Below are positions 36,438 through 44,630 of a DNA stretch of 64,000 bases, piece by piece (within the stretch, counting starts at the first letter, position 1; every line of letters begins with the position of its first letter). The translations under genes and the position numbers were made by a program. This DNA is from Gemmatimonadaceae bacterium (GTDB lineage Bacteria > Gemmatimonadota > Gemmatimonadetes > Gemmatimonadales > Gemmatimonadaceae): NCBI GenBank assembly GCA_013697785.1, contig JACCWE010000109.1, positions 26,204-90,203 of the forward strand. The letters run 5' to 3'. The notes below the pieces were generated by a model. The model worked only from the letters and a program-made list of their open reading frames with translations, did not search any database and had not been told where the DNA came from.

Positions 36438-37901
36438 TCAGCTCCCTCCCCCTGCCAGTACCCAGGTATCCTTACCGCCGCCGCCCTGCGAGGAGTTTAC
36501 CACCAGCGAGCCATTTCGGAGCGCCACGCGCGTGAGCCCGCCCGGCTGCACCTTCACCTCGCGCCCGAACAACAGGAAGGGGCGAAGATCGATGTGCCTG
36601 CCCTCGAGATGATCGTTGTCCCAGCACGGCGAGCGCGAGAGCGCGAGCGTCGGTTGCGCGATGAAGCTGCGTGGATCCGCCTTCACGCGCTCGGCGTACA
36701 GATCGCGATCAGCCTGCGACGCGTGCGGCCCGATGAGCATGCCATATCCGCCGCTCTCGTTCACCGACTTGACCACGAGCTTATCGATGTTCGCGAGTAT
36801 GTACGCGAGCTCCTTCGGCCGCGTCGGCAGAAAGGTCGGCACGTTCGCGATCACCGGCTCTTCGCCGAGATAGTACTTGATGATCTCGGGAACGAACGCG
36901 TAGATCGCCTTGTCATCCGCGACGCCGGTTCCGATCGCATTGGCGAGACTCACGCGACCCAGCCGATAGGCGGCGACGAGCCCCGGCACGCCGAGCAGCG
37001 AGTCGTTGCGGAAGGTGAGTGGATCGAGAAAGTCATCGTCGACGCGACGATAGATCACGTCGACGCGCTTCCGCCCCTCCGTCGTGCGCATGAACACGCT
37101 GGCATCGTCGACGAAGAGGTCGGAGCCCTGCACGAGCTCGACGCCCATCGCCTTCGCGAGAAACGCGTGCTCGAAGTACGCCGAGTTGAATGCGCCGGGC
37201 GTGAGCAGCACGACCACCGGATCGTCGGCGGTGGGCGGCGCTATGGAGCGCAGCACGTCGAGCAGATCCTGCGGATAACCCTCGACGGGGCGAACATCGT
37301 AGTCCTGAAAGAGCTGCGGCCACGTGCGCTTGAGCACGCGCCGATTCTCCACCACGTACGACACACCCGACGGCGTGCGCAGGTTGTCCTCGAGCACCAT
37401 CAGCTCGCCGGAGCCATCGCGCACGAGATCGCTGCCTACTATGTGTGTGTACACGCCGAGCGGAACGTCGACCTGGCGGAACTCGCGACGATAGCCGCGG
37501 GCTCCGAGCACGAGCTCCGGCGGAATCACTCGGGATCGCAGGATGCGCTGATCGTGATAGATGTCGTGCAAGAACAGATTGAGAGCGCGCACCCGCTGCT
37601 CGAGCCCGCGCTCGATCTTCGTCCACTCGTCCGCCTGGATGATTCGCGGGATGAGATCGAAAGGCATGATCTTCTCCACGCCCTCGGTGCCCTGATTCAC
37701 CGCGAAGGTGATTCCGCGAACCGTGAACGAGAGCTCGGCAGCGCGCTGCCGGCGCGCGACGTCGGCGGAGCTGAGCGTGGCGAGGCGGCGCGCGAGTGTC
37801 GTGTAGTGCGCGCGCACCAATCCCGGTGCCTCGAACATCTCGTCCCAGAAGACGCCTGGATCGTAAGCGGGAACGATGCGCTCCGCCTCGGTCGCGGTCA
37901 T
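36438..37901 (-). CDS. Circularly permuted ATP-grasp protein (COG2308/DUF404-DUF407)
   Basis: 487-residue putative amidoligase. ATG 37901 overlaps the TGA of transglutaminase 2 (ATGA), fixing the start. Motifs of the family: [12 protein letters not shown] at the N-terminus, [32 protein letters not shown], and near the end [13 protein letters not shown] with the glycine-rich nucleotide loop and the Glu and Asn residues expected to bind Mg-ATP. The predicted reaction is ATP-dependent formation of an amide bond between a carboxylate and an amine, with unknown substrates. Central gene of the operon. Confidence 0.92.
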   Translation of the reverse strand: MTATEAERIVPAYDPGVFWDEMFEAPGLVRAHYTTLARRLATLSSADVARRQRAAELSFTVRGITFAVNQGTEGVEKIMPFDLIPRIIQADEWTKIERGLEQRVRALNLFLHDIYHDQRILRSRVIPPELVLGARGYRREFRQVDVPLGVYTHIVGSDLVRDGSGELMVLEDNLRTPSGVSYVVENRRVLKRTWPQLFQDYDVRPVEGYPQDLLDVLRSIAPPTADDPVVVLLTPGAFNSAYFEHAFLAKAMGVELVQGSDLFVDDASVFMRTTEGRKRVDVIYRRVDDDFLDPLTFRNDSLLGVPGLVAAYRLGRVSLANAIGTGVADDKAIYAFVPEIIKYYLGEEPVIANVPTFLPTRPKELAYILANIDKLVVKSVNESGGYGMLIGPHASQADRDLYAERVKADPRSFIAQPTLALSRSPCWDNDHLEGRHIDLRPFLLFGREVKVQPGGLTRVALRNGSLVVNSSQGGGGKDTWVLAGGGS

Positions 37902-38851
37902 TCGCCCACCATCTGCGCATCGATGACCCACGCATCCTTCTTCGGCGCGAGCTTGCTCCCCGCGATTCCGCTGTACGAACCCGACGTCGGCGCGACATCG
38001 GCGTAGTCGCGTCCCACGGCGACGGTGATATAGCTCATGCCGGGGAAGCGCTTGTGCGTCGGATCGTACGCCATCGCGATCAGGCGCGAAGGATTGGCGG
38101 GATCGGGGAGGATCGCCTCGAACCACGCGTGCGGTGCGCCTTCTCCGAGCACGTGGCCGGAGACATAGCGCGCCGGGACGCCGACGCTGCGCAGTACGGC
38201 GATCGCGATGTGCGCGTAGTCCTGGCAGACGCCGCCGCCGAGGTGGAGCGCCATCGCCGCGGGAGTCTGCACACCCGTCTGCCCGTGCTGATACTTGATC
38301 GCCTTGCTCGTCCACTCGCCCGCGAGGATCGCGAGCATCCACTGACGCAGCCCGTGGGAGTCGAGCGGAACGATCTCCTCGGGCACCGGCGCGTGCGGGA
38401 GCGCGACGAGGAGCGCGGCGCCGGCCTCGCGGATGCGATCGTCGGGCGCGGTGAGCGCGGTCGGCGCCAGGAAGACGTCGACAGTCGATTTTTCGTGGAG
38501 CTGCTGCGCCTGAGGCGGCGCGGTGCGCTCGACCTCGAACTCCACGGCGAAGCGCACCGACTCGGCCACGCGCGACGCGCGCACACGACAGGCGGAATTT
38601 CCGAAGCGGTCGATCTCCCACTGCGTCGCGACGTTGTCCGCGCCGTCGACGAAGAGCTCGTGCGAAATGAGCTGCTGGTCACCGTACGTGGAAGGCGGCA
38701 CCATGATCAGTCGCTGCCGAATGTCCGTGACGGGACCGGAGTAGCTGTAGCGATACTCCTGCTCCACGTGATGACGTACGCGCGCGACCTCGCTCCAGTC
38801 CGGCGGCAGAGCGATTTTTGGACGCGATTGCAGTACTGCATCTGCCATCAC
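37898..38851 (-). CDS. Transglutaminase-like cysteine protease (copy 2)
   Basis: 317 residues with the bacterial-transglutaminase N-terminal domain (about 20-115) and a core with triad Cys209 ([11 protein letters not shown]), His241 (PHAWFEAI) and Asp263 (AYDPTHK). The sequence around Cys and His differs enough from copies 1 and 3 to suggest long divergence and separate roles. Its start overlaps the stop of copy 3 by 4 bases and its stop overlaps the ATP-grasp start by 4 bases. Cytoplasmic by lack of a signal peptide. Confidence 0.9.
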   Translation of the reverse strand: MMADAVLQSRPKIALPPDWSEVARVRHHVEQEYRYSYSGPVTDIRQRLIMVPPSTYGDQQLISHELFVDGADNVATQWEIDRFGNSACRVRASRVAESVRFAVEFEVERTAPPQAQQLHEKSTVDVFLAPTALTAPDDRIREAGAALLVALPHAPVPEEIVPLDSHGLRQWMLAILAGEWTSKAIKYQHGQTGVQTPAAMALHLGGGVCQDYAHIAIAVLRSVGVPARYVSGHVLGEGAPHAWFEAILPDPANPSRLIAMAYDPTHKRFPGMSYITVAVGRDYADVAPTSGSYSGIAGSKLAPKKDAWVIDAQMVGE

Positions 38852-39726
38852 TGCTCGGCGCTCTCCACACCCGAGACGCTGAGACCCGGGGGAGGAGGCA
38901 CTGAGCCATCGTCTGCGAGCTCGGGATGAACCTCATCGGCCCAGACGGTCATGCGCTCGAGGCGCAGCGCGCCGTACGACGTCGTCATCGCGACATCGGC
39001 GGCGTCGCGTCCGTAGCCGATCACTACGCGGCCGATGCGAGGCACGTTGTGGCGTGCATCGAAGGTGAACCAGCGTCCGCCGATGAACGCCTCGAACCAG
39101 GCGTGAAAATCCATCGCGCCTTCGACGACGCCGACGGCGATGTCGGGGAGGTAGCCGAACGTGTAGCGCGCGGGGATGTTGAGCGCGCGACAGAAGGCGA
39201 CGGCGAGAAGCGCAAAGTCGCGACAAACACCGACCTTCCGCTGATAGACGGTGAGCGCGGTGACCTCGGGGGAGCTGCTCCCGCCCTGGTACTGAATGTT
39301 CGTGTGGATCCAGTCGCACACCGCCTGCACGCGCTCCCAGCTATACGGTGTGTTTCCGAACAGTCGCCACGCATCATTCGAGAGGATGTCCGACTCCACA
39401 TACCTGCTCGGCAGCGTGAACTGCAGCGCGTCGTCGGGAAGCTCCGCTACCGGCGTGAGGGGCGTGCCGGGATGCGTCGGATCCGGCTCGTCGTCCACGT
39501 CGACGACGGCGTCGTAGCGGAGAGTGGTGATCCCCTCCGGAACGGTCAGTCGCCAACAGGTATTGCCGAAGGAGTCGTGGTACTCGCGGATGGAGAGTGC
39601 GGGATCGACCCAGCGCGACTCATAGACCGTGCGATGCGTGCCGTCGGAGCGCGCGCGCACCAGCATGACGGCCGGAACGGTCGAAAGCGCCTCGTACTGG
39701 AATTCACAGCCGACCCGCACCCGCAT
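38848..39726 (-). CDS. Transglutaminase-like cysteine protease (copy 3), first gene of the operon
   Basis: 292 residues from ATG 39726 (a start at 39822 would add an atypical extension). Triad: Cys168 (VGVCRDFALL), His208 (DFHAWFEAF) and Asp223 (FTFDARHN). The GFGYLPDI-like and DARHN sequences place it in a different branch from copies 1 and 2. As first gene of the block its promoter must lie in 39727-39933, which also contains a 10-base palindrome at 39825. Confidence 0.9.
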   Translation of the reverse strand: MRVRVGCEFQYEALSTVPAVMLVRARSDGTHRTVYESRWVDPALSIREYHDSFGNTCWRLTVPEGITTLRYDAVVDVDDEPDPTHPGTPLTPVAELPDDALQFTLPSRYVESDILSNDAWRLFGNTPYSWERVQAVCDWIHTNIQYQGGSSSPEVTALTVYQRKVGVCRDFALLAVAFCRALNIPARYTFGYLPDIAVGVVEGAMDFHAWFEAFIGGRWFTFDARHNVPRIGRVVIGYGRDAADVAMTTSYGALRLERMTVWADEVHPELADDGSVPPPPGLSVSGVESAEQ

Positions 39727-39824
39727 GACGCATCCTCCGTAGGCAGTTTGTGTCGACCTGCAATCGTTGCGGCCGGCGGACGCGTCTGCAGAGCATAGCG
39801 CCGCAGGGGTGGCCTCCAACACTA

Positions 39825-39834
39825 ACCGATCGGT
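39825..39834. promoter_or_regulatory. Perfect palindrome ACCGATCGGT in divergent intergenic region
   Basis: 10-base perfect palindrome, extendable to TAACCGATCGGTCA with one mismatch. It lies 99 bases before the transglutaminase operon start and 100 bases before the cupredoxin-like gene. The form is reminiscent of TetR-family operators, but no such regulator is in the window, so this is a candidate site only. Confidence 0.35.
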
Positions 39835-39933
39835 CAGGATTGGCCACGGCGCGAGTCGCTGGCCGGCGGCCGGACAATGCGTAGTTTAGGGGCAGGAATG
39901 GTGCCCGGCACGCCAACGTCGGCTGGAGAGAAC

Positions 39934-40763
39934 CATGATCAGAATTGCCGCCAGTACCATAGTGGCCGCGCTGCTCGCGGGAGTGCTCAGCTCGGACCAT
40001 CCGGTTCGCGCTCGCGGCAAGCGCGAAGCTCGTCGTCACGTCGTGGGAATACACCTTCGCGGCGCCGGATTCCGTGCAATCGGGGATCGTCACGGTGATG
40101 CTCGCTAATCTCGGCAAGGCGGGGCATCAGGTGGCGCTCGCGCGCCTCGACGACACCTCGTCGATTCGCCGAGTCATGAGCACGCTGGTGGCGAGCAAGA
40201 TCCGAACGACCGGAATTCACTGGGTGGGCGGAGTCGAGAATGCGCTGCCGGGGAAGACGAGCGAAGCGACGCTGGCGCTCGAGCCAGGGCGCTATGTGCT
40301 CGTGTGCGAGTACCCCGATGACGACGGCCACGCCCACGTTTCCAAAGGAATGATCCGGCCGCTCATCGTCGTGAAGGGAAGCTCATCATCGGATACGATG
40401 CTTCCTGCGGCTCGTGCGACGATTCACCTCTCGGACTACCGCATCGACGTTTCCCTGCCGCTCGTTGCGGCACCGCAGCGCGTGCGCGTGCAGAACGACG
40501 GTCCGCATAGGCATCACCTCACGGTTGGCCGAGTAGTCGGCCGCGCGACGCTGGCCGACATCGATAAGTGGGATGGGAAGAGCCTTCCCGCGCCGCTCGA
40601 AGACATCGGCGCCGGCGCGGCGGTGCTCGATCCGGGCCAGGCGAGCGTGATCACACTCGATCTGAAAGCCGGACGATATCTGCTGGCCTGCGTCCTCAGC
40701 GACACCGCCGATGCGAAGCCACACTACCTGCTCGGCATGGAGAAGTTGCTGATCGTGCGTTAG
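39934..40763 (+). CDS. Tandem cupredoxin-like secreted protein, frameshifted near its signal peptide
   Basis: ATG 39934 opens a signal peptide (MIRIAASTIVAALLAGVLSS). The mature protein continues in another frame from about 40000 (FALAASAKLVVTSWEYTFAA onward), so one indel separates the two. The mature part holds two similar domains of about 110 residues: VTVMLANLGKAGHQVALARL ... YVLVCEYPDDDGHAHVSKGM and VRVQNDGPHRHHLTVGR ... YLLACVLSDTADAKPHYLLGM. Each carries a His in the first half and Cys...His...Met near the end, the order of type 1 copper ligands. Family relatives are uncharacterised plastocyanin-like proteins. Divergent from the transglutaminase operon. Confidence 0.7.
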
Positions 40764-40771
40764 CAGCGACC

Positions 40772-42367
40772 CTAGTGCGCGTCGACCGGGCCGCTCATCG
40801 CCGTCGGCTTGCGAAGCACGAGCACCGCCGGAGCCACGCAGAGGAAGCACAGTAGAATGAGCAGCCACGAGTCGTTGTACGCGAGCATCGAAGCCTGCTT
40901 CTGCAGCGTGAGATCGAGTAGCGCGTACGCCGTCTTCTGCGCCTGTAGCATCGAGCTGCCGTGCGCGACGAGATTCGCGACCGTTCCCGCGTAGCGCTGA
41001 TCGAATGCTGGATTGCCGGCGAAGAAATTCGTCGCGAGATCGGCGCGGTGGTATTGCACGTGTCTCGTGAGATACGTGCTCAGCACCGCGATGCCAAACG
41101 ATCCTCCGAGCTGTCGCGACAGGTTGATCAGCCCCGATGCCTGTTGCGCTTCGCTCGGTTTCAGGCATCCAAATGCCGCGTTGTTGATCGGAGTGAAGAG
41201 CAGCCCCATCGCGGCACCGCGCACGATCAGCGCGATGCGCGCGTCGCCTTCGCCGGCCGCCGTGGTAAGATGGCCGAGGATCCACATCGAAGCGCTGAAG
41301 GCCAGCACACCGACGATGATGAGATAGCGCGCATCGACGAGCGGCCTTTTGCCGCTGAGCAGCTTGCCGCACATCACCGCCATCACCGCGGTCGCAAGAC
41401 CGCCGGGAAGCATCGTGAGCCCCGTCTCCGTCGGTGTGAAGCCGAGGATTCCCTGCGTGAAGAGCGGGAAGAGGAAGGTGCCGCCGTACAATCCGAACCC
41501 GAGCACGACGAACAGGAAGATCGATGCCGAGAGGTCGCGATTGTGAAGCACGTGGAAGTTGATGACGGGATGCTTGTTCCGCTCCGACAGCTCCCACCAC
41601 ACCATCGTGACCAGACAGGCCGCGGAGATGAGCGACAAGCGGAGAATGAGGTTGTCCTGAAACCAGTCTTTGCGGTTCCCCTCCTCGAGCACATACTGCA
41701 GCGAGCCGACGCCGACGATCAACAGTCCGATGCCAAGCCAGTCGACCGGCTTGATGGTGCGTGCGCCCTCGGGATCCTTGAGGAACGACGTCACCAGGAA
41801 GGTCGACAGAATTCCGATCGGGATGTTGATGAAGAAGCACCAGTTCCACGTGTAGTTGTCGGTGATCCACCCACCGAGTGTGGGACCGAGCGTCGGCGCG
41901 ACGATGATGCCGAGCAGGAAGATGGCCTGCACGATTCCCTGCTGTTCGCGCGGGAAGATTTGTCGAAGCGTCGCCTGAGCCGTGGAGAGGAGCGCGGCGC
42001 CGCCCGCACCCTGGAGCAGTCGCCATACCACCAGCTCGCTGAGGCTGTGCGACGTGCCGCACAGAAATGACGCGACGATGAACAGCAGGATCGAGAACGT
42101 GAGATAGTTGCGTCGTCCGAACCGCTCGGTGAAGAAGGCGGTCATCGGCAGGACGACGACGTTGGCGAGAATGTAGGAGGTGCTCACCCACGCGATCTCC
42201 TCCGTGGTCGCGCCGAGATTTCCGGCCATCTGCGGGAGCGCCACGTTGATGATCGTGGTGTCGAGCACCTCCATCATGGCGGCCGTGATGAGGCCAAGGA
42301 GGATCAGCCAGCGGTATGGAACGCCTTCGTCGCTATCTATCTGAGCGGGAGCTACCTGGGTGGCCAC
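40772..42367 (-). CDS. DHA2-family (EmrB/QacA-type) drug:H+ antiporter
   Basis: 531-residue major-facilitator protein with 14 predicted transmembrane helices. DHA2 motifs: LDTTIINVALPQMAG in helix 1, GRRNYLTFSI (motif A region), and motif C-like GIIVAPTLGPTLGGWI in helix 5. Predicted to expel hydrophobic compounds across the inner membrane with proton exchange. EmrB-type pumps normally pair with an EmrA adaptor, but none is adjacent; the RND operon 2.3 kb away has its own adaptor. Convergent with the cupredoxin-like gene (8-base gap). Confidence 0.92.
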   Translation of the reverse strand: MATQVAPAQIDSDEGVPYRWLILLGLITAAMMEVLDTTIINVALPQMAGNLGATTEEIAWVSTSYILANVVVLPMTAFFTERFGRRNYLTFSILLFIVASFLCGTSHSLSELVVWRLLQGAGGAALLSTAQATLRQIFPREQQGIVQAIFLLGIIVAPTLGPTLGGWITDNYTWNWCFFINIPIGILSTFLVTSFLKDPEGARTIKPVDWLGIGLLIVGVGSLQYVLEEGNRKDWFQDNLILRLSLISAACLVTMVWWELSERNKHPVINFHVLHNRDLSASIFLFVVLGFGLYGGTFLFPLFTQGILGFTPTETGLTMLPGGLATAVMAVMCGKLLSGKRPLVDARYLIIVGVLAFSASMWILGHLTTAAGEGDARIALIVRGAAMGLLFTPINNAAFGCLKPSEAQQASGLINLSRQLGGSFGIAVLSTYLTRHVQYHRADLATNFFAGNPAFDQRYAGTVANLVAHGSSMLQAQKTAYALLDLTLQKQASMLAYNDSWLLILLCFLCVAPAVLVLRKPTAMSGPVDAH

Positions 42368-42516
42368 GTCATCCGAATCGAAAGGGTGTTTGGGCTGAAC
42401 GCCGGAGGGGCGGGCGTAAGTTCCTGACCCGCCAGTACTGGCTTAGGAAGAGCCGCGGCAAGCCCTCGCCCCCTCCTGTGGTCGTTCACCCTGGCTCGAA
42501 GGCCGCCCACCACTGA

Positions 42517-42890
42517 GGCGTCGAGCATCTTGGGCGACGACAGCGCCGAGATCTTCGGCTCGCAGTCAAGGTCGATGGGAGGCTGCTGCTCATCCGCACT
42601 GCGGACATCGACTGGATCGAGGCGGTGGACAATCACGCGAAGATCCACGTCGGTGCGGACACGCATCTCGTGCGCGACACGCTCACGCGACTCGAGTCGC
42701 GGCTGTCGGCTGCGCGCTTCCTCCGCATTCATCGCTCGACGATCGTGAACACCGGGCGCGTGAAGGAGCTGCAGCCGTGGTTCCAGGGCGACTTCGTGGT
42801 GATTCTGCACGACGGCTCCCGCCACACGAGTGGCAGGAGCTATCGTCAGAAGCTGCAGGCATTCATTCGGGACGCCCTGTGGAAGCGGCT
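42517..42890 (+). pseudogene. Orphan LytTR DNA-binding domain fragment
   Basis: Contains a nearly full LytTR domain: VKVDGRLLLIRTADIDWIEA, HLVRDTLTRLESRL, RFLRIHRSTIVN and the terminal QKLQAFIRD. The receiver domain normally fused in front is missing, since a stop lies at 42514 and the MFS gene starts on the opposite strand just beyond. At its 3' end the frame runs without a stop into the antisense of the next lipoprotein gene. It is the broken end of a LytR/AlgR-type response regulator. Confidence 0.7.
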
Positions 42891-43524
42891 ACTGAACGAG
42901 GAGAGAGCCCGCCATCCCCGCGTGAATCGAGCAGTGGTACTCGTTGGTGCCGGCCACGGTGAACTCGCGCGACACCGACGTGCTCGATGTCGCGGAGATG
43001 TCGGCGACACTTGCGCCCGGCGGCTCGGAATCCCACGTCACGGTGTGCGGCTCCGCCTCGAAATTCCACGTCACGGTCGCCGCGGACCCGCTGCGATTCA
43101 CGGCTCTGAGCTGCGGAGTAAATGCCGCGGACACTGTCGCGGTCACGGTGCCGGTGTCCGATGGTGCGACGACCGTAATGCTCGACTCGCCGGTTTCGGT
43201 GACGCCATTGTAGGTCACCGTGTTGCGGGCAATCGCAGTGCCGACGGCGATACCGGCGATCGCGCCTGCCGTGATGCCGACGGTTGCGACGGACTCGTTG
43301 CTAGACGACCACCGTCCGGTAGTCTTGATCTCCACGCCGGTCCGGTCGCGCGCTGTGGAGTGCACGTGGGGCCAGAGCGTGCCGACCGTGAGCACGGCAT
43401 CGCGCGGCTCGACACTCACGGAGTCGAGCACCTGCTTCGACGATGTCGAGTCGGATCCGCATGCGAGCGCGGCAACCGCGACACCCGCGACCACTGCGGC
43501 GCGCGCATATCTCATCAGTTGCAT
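42889..43524 (-). CDS. Cupredoxin lipoprotein with Ig-like (BIG2) domain
   Basis: 211 residues: lipobox LACG (Cys22), an Ig-like BIG2 domain (about 32-120, with TTGRWSSSNESVATV) and a plastocyanin-like domain (125-211). Type 1 copper ligands are all present: His160 (EPHTVTW), Cys198 and His201 (YHCSIH) and Met204. Probably an envelope-anchored small electron carrier or copper-binding protein. The first of three tandem paralogues; the Ig module is absent from the second. Converges on the LytTR fragment, sharing its final bases. Confidence 0.85.
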   Translation of the reverse strand: MQLMRYARAAVVAGVAVAALACGSDSTSSKQVLDSVSVEPRDAVLTVGTLWPHVHSTARDRTGVEIKTTGRWSSSNESVATVGITAGAIAGIAVGTAIARNTVTYNGVTETGESSITVVAPSDTGTVTATVSAAFTPQLRAVNRSGSAATVTWNFEAEPHTVTWDSEPPGASVADISATSSTSVSREFTVAGTNEYHCSIHAGMAGSLLVQ

Positions 43525-43558
43525 TGGAGGCCTCGTGTGCTGCGATGCAGTGCGCGCG

Positions 43559-43918
43559 CTACTCGATGACTATCGTGCCGTTCATCGACGGATGGATCTC
43601 GCAGTGGTAGGTGTAGCTACCGGCCACAGTCAGCTGTCGAAGGACGGATGTTCCGGAGGTGCTCTCGATATCCTGAGCTGTCGCGCCTGACGGCTGCGTG
43701 TCCCAGTCGACTGTATGATTTACGCTCTGAAAAATGAACGTGACGGTCGCTGATCCGCCGCTACGCGCAAGGGTGATGGACTGCGGAGTGTATTGAAGGT
43801 CCGTCGTGGCGACGACGGTACCCGCGGCCGGAGGCGCGGTGATGCCATCCGAGCCACAGGCGAAGAGTGCCGCGGTCACGAAGGCAGCGACGATCGTGCG
43901 TGCGAGGGCCCGTAGCAT
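43559..43918 (-). CDS. Small cupredoxin lipoprotein
   Basis: 119 residues: lipobox FACG (Cys21), then one plastocyanin-type domain. Type 1 copper ligands His68 (NHTVDW), Cys106, His109 and Met112 (YHCEIHPSM) with the short Cys-x2-His-x2-Met loop of plastocyanin-like proteins. Middle member of three tandem paralogues, 34 bases from the next. Likely a mobile or anchored electron carrier; the partner is not evident. Confidence 0.88.
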   Translation of the reverse strand: MLRALARTIVAAFVTAALFACGSDGITAPPAAGTVVATTDLQYTPQSITLARSGGSATVTFIFQSVNHTVDWDTQPSGATAQDIESTSGTSVLRQLTVAGSYTYHCEIHPSMNGTIVIE

Positions 43919-44082
43919 TATCAGTAGCTCACGTTGTGGGGGTCATAGGGTGACGCGGCCGGCCCGCGCCGGGTCACCTGTTTCCCTTTCGCCCGAGCGT
44001 TAGCCCAATGAACAACGGCTCCCGTCACTGTCGCGACGCGAGCCGTTTGTCGTGCCGCAAACTTTCTTTCCAGCAGCTCGGA

Positions 44083-44612
44083 CTACTGTACCGTGACGAC
44101 TCCGGTCATCGACGGGTGAATCGCGCAGTGATAGTGATACGTGCCGGCAACCGTGAAATTGCGCGCGATGTTCGCGCTCGCCGTCGCCGGAATATCATCG
44201 TCGACGCCTGCAGTCGCATCCCATGTTACCGTATGCTGGACTGTCTGGAAGTGCCGGGGTGACGGACGCGCTTCCAGCCGATCTCGCGACGGTCAGATTG
44301 GAGGGATCGAAGGCGAGCGTCGTCGTCGCCTGCACGTTGCCCGTGGCGGACGAAGTCGACACGCTGACCGGCTGCGTGCCGGTGTGCGTCACGCTCCCCG
44401 CCGTAATCGACGCCGTGATCGTCGAATTGCCGCCAGTTGCGGTTCAGCGTCGTCGTGCTCCCAACGCTCACGCTCGGCGTCGCCGGCAGCACCGAGACGC
44501 TCGTGAACACGGGCGTGGGGCCGGTGGTGCCGCCGTCGCTGCTCCCTCCACACGCAATGATCGCCGCGGCCACACTCCCGGCGGCGATGGTGCGAACAAC
44601 ACTTCGTAGCAT
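44083..44612 (-). pseudogene. Third cupredoxin lipoprotein, broken by two frameshifts
   Basis: The parts of a BIG2-plus-cupredoxin lipoprotein lie in three frames: signal peptide and lipobox (AAAIIACGGSSDG) with the start of an Ig-like domain; the rest of that domain (VSVSTSSATGNVQATTTLAF) after a shift near 44440; and the cupredoxin end (QHTVTWDATAG ... YHYHCAIHPSM) after another near 44260. All four copper ligands survive. Same architecture as the gene at 42889. Starts 18 bases after the outer-membrane factor gene stop, on the same strand. Confidence 0.75.
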
Positions 44613-44630
44613 GCGCTACCAGCGGCGCAG

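Noticed and set aside
40772..42367. DHA2 exporter as part of the RND operon
   Set aside because: It is separated by four cupredoxin or LytTR genes, one on the opposite strand, and the RND operon is already complete.
43949..43977. GGTGAC...GTCACC inverted repeat as a terminator
   Set aside because: The stem is plausible but no T-run follows on either strand, and it lies within the leader of the second cupredoxin gene.
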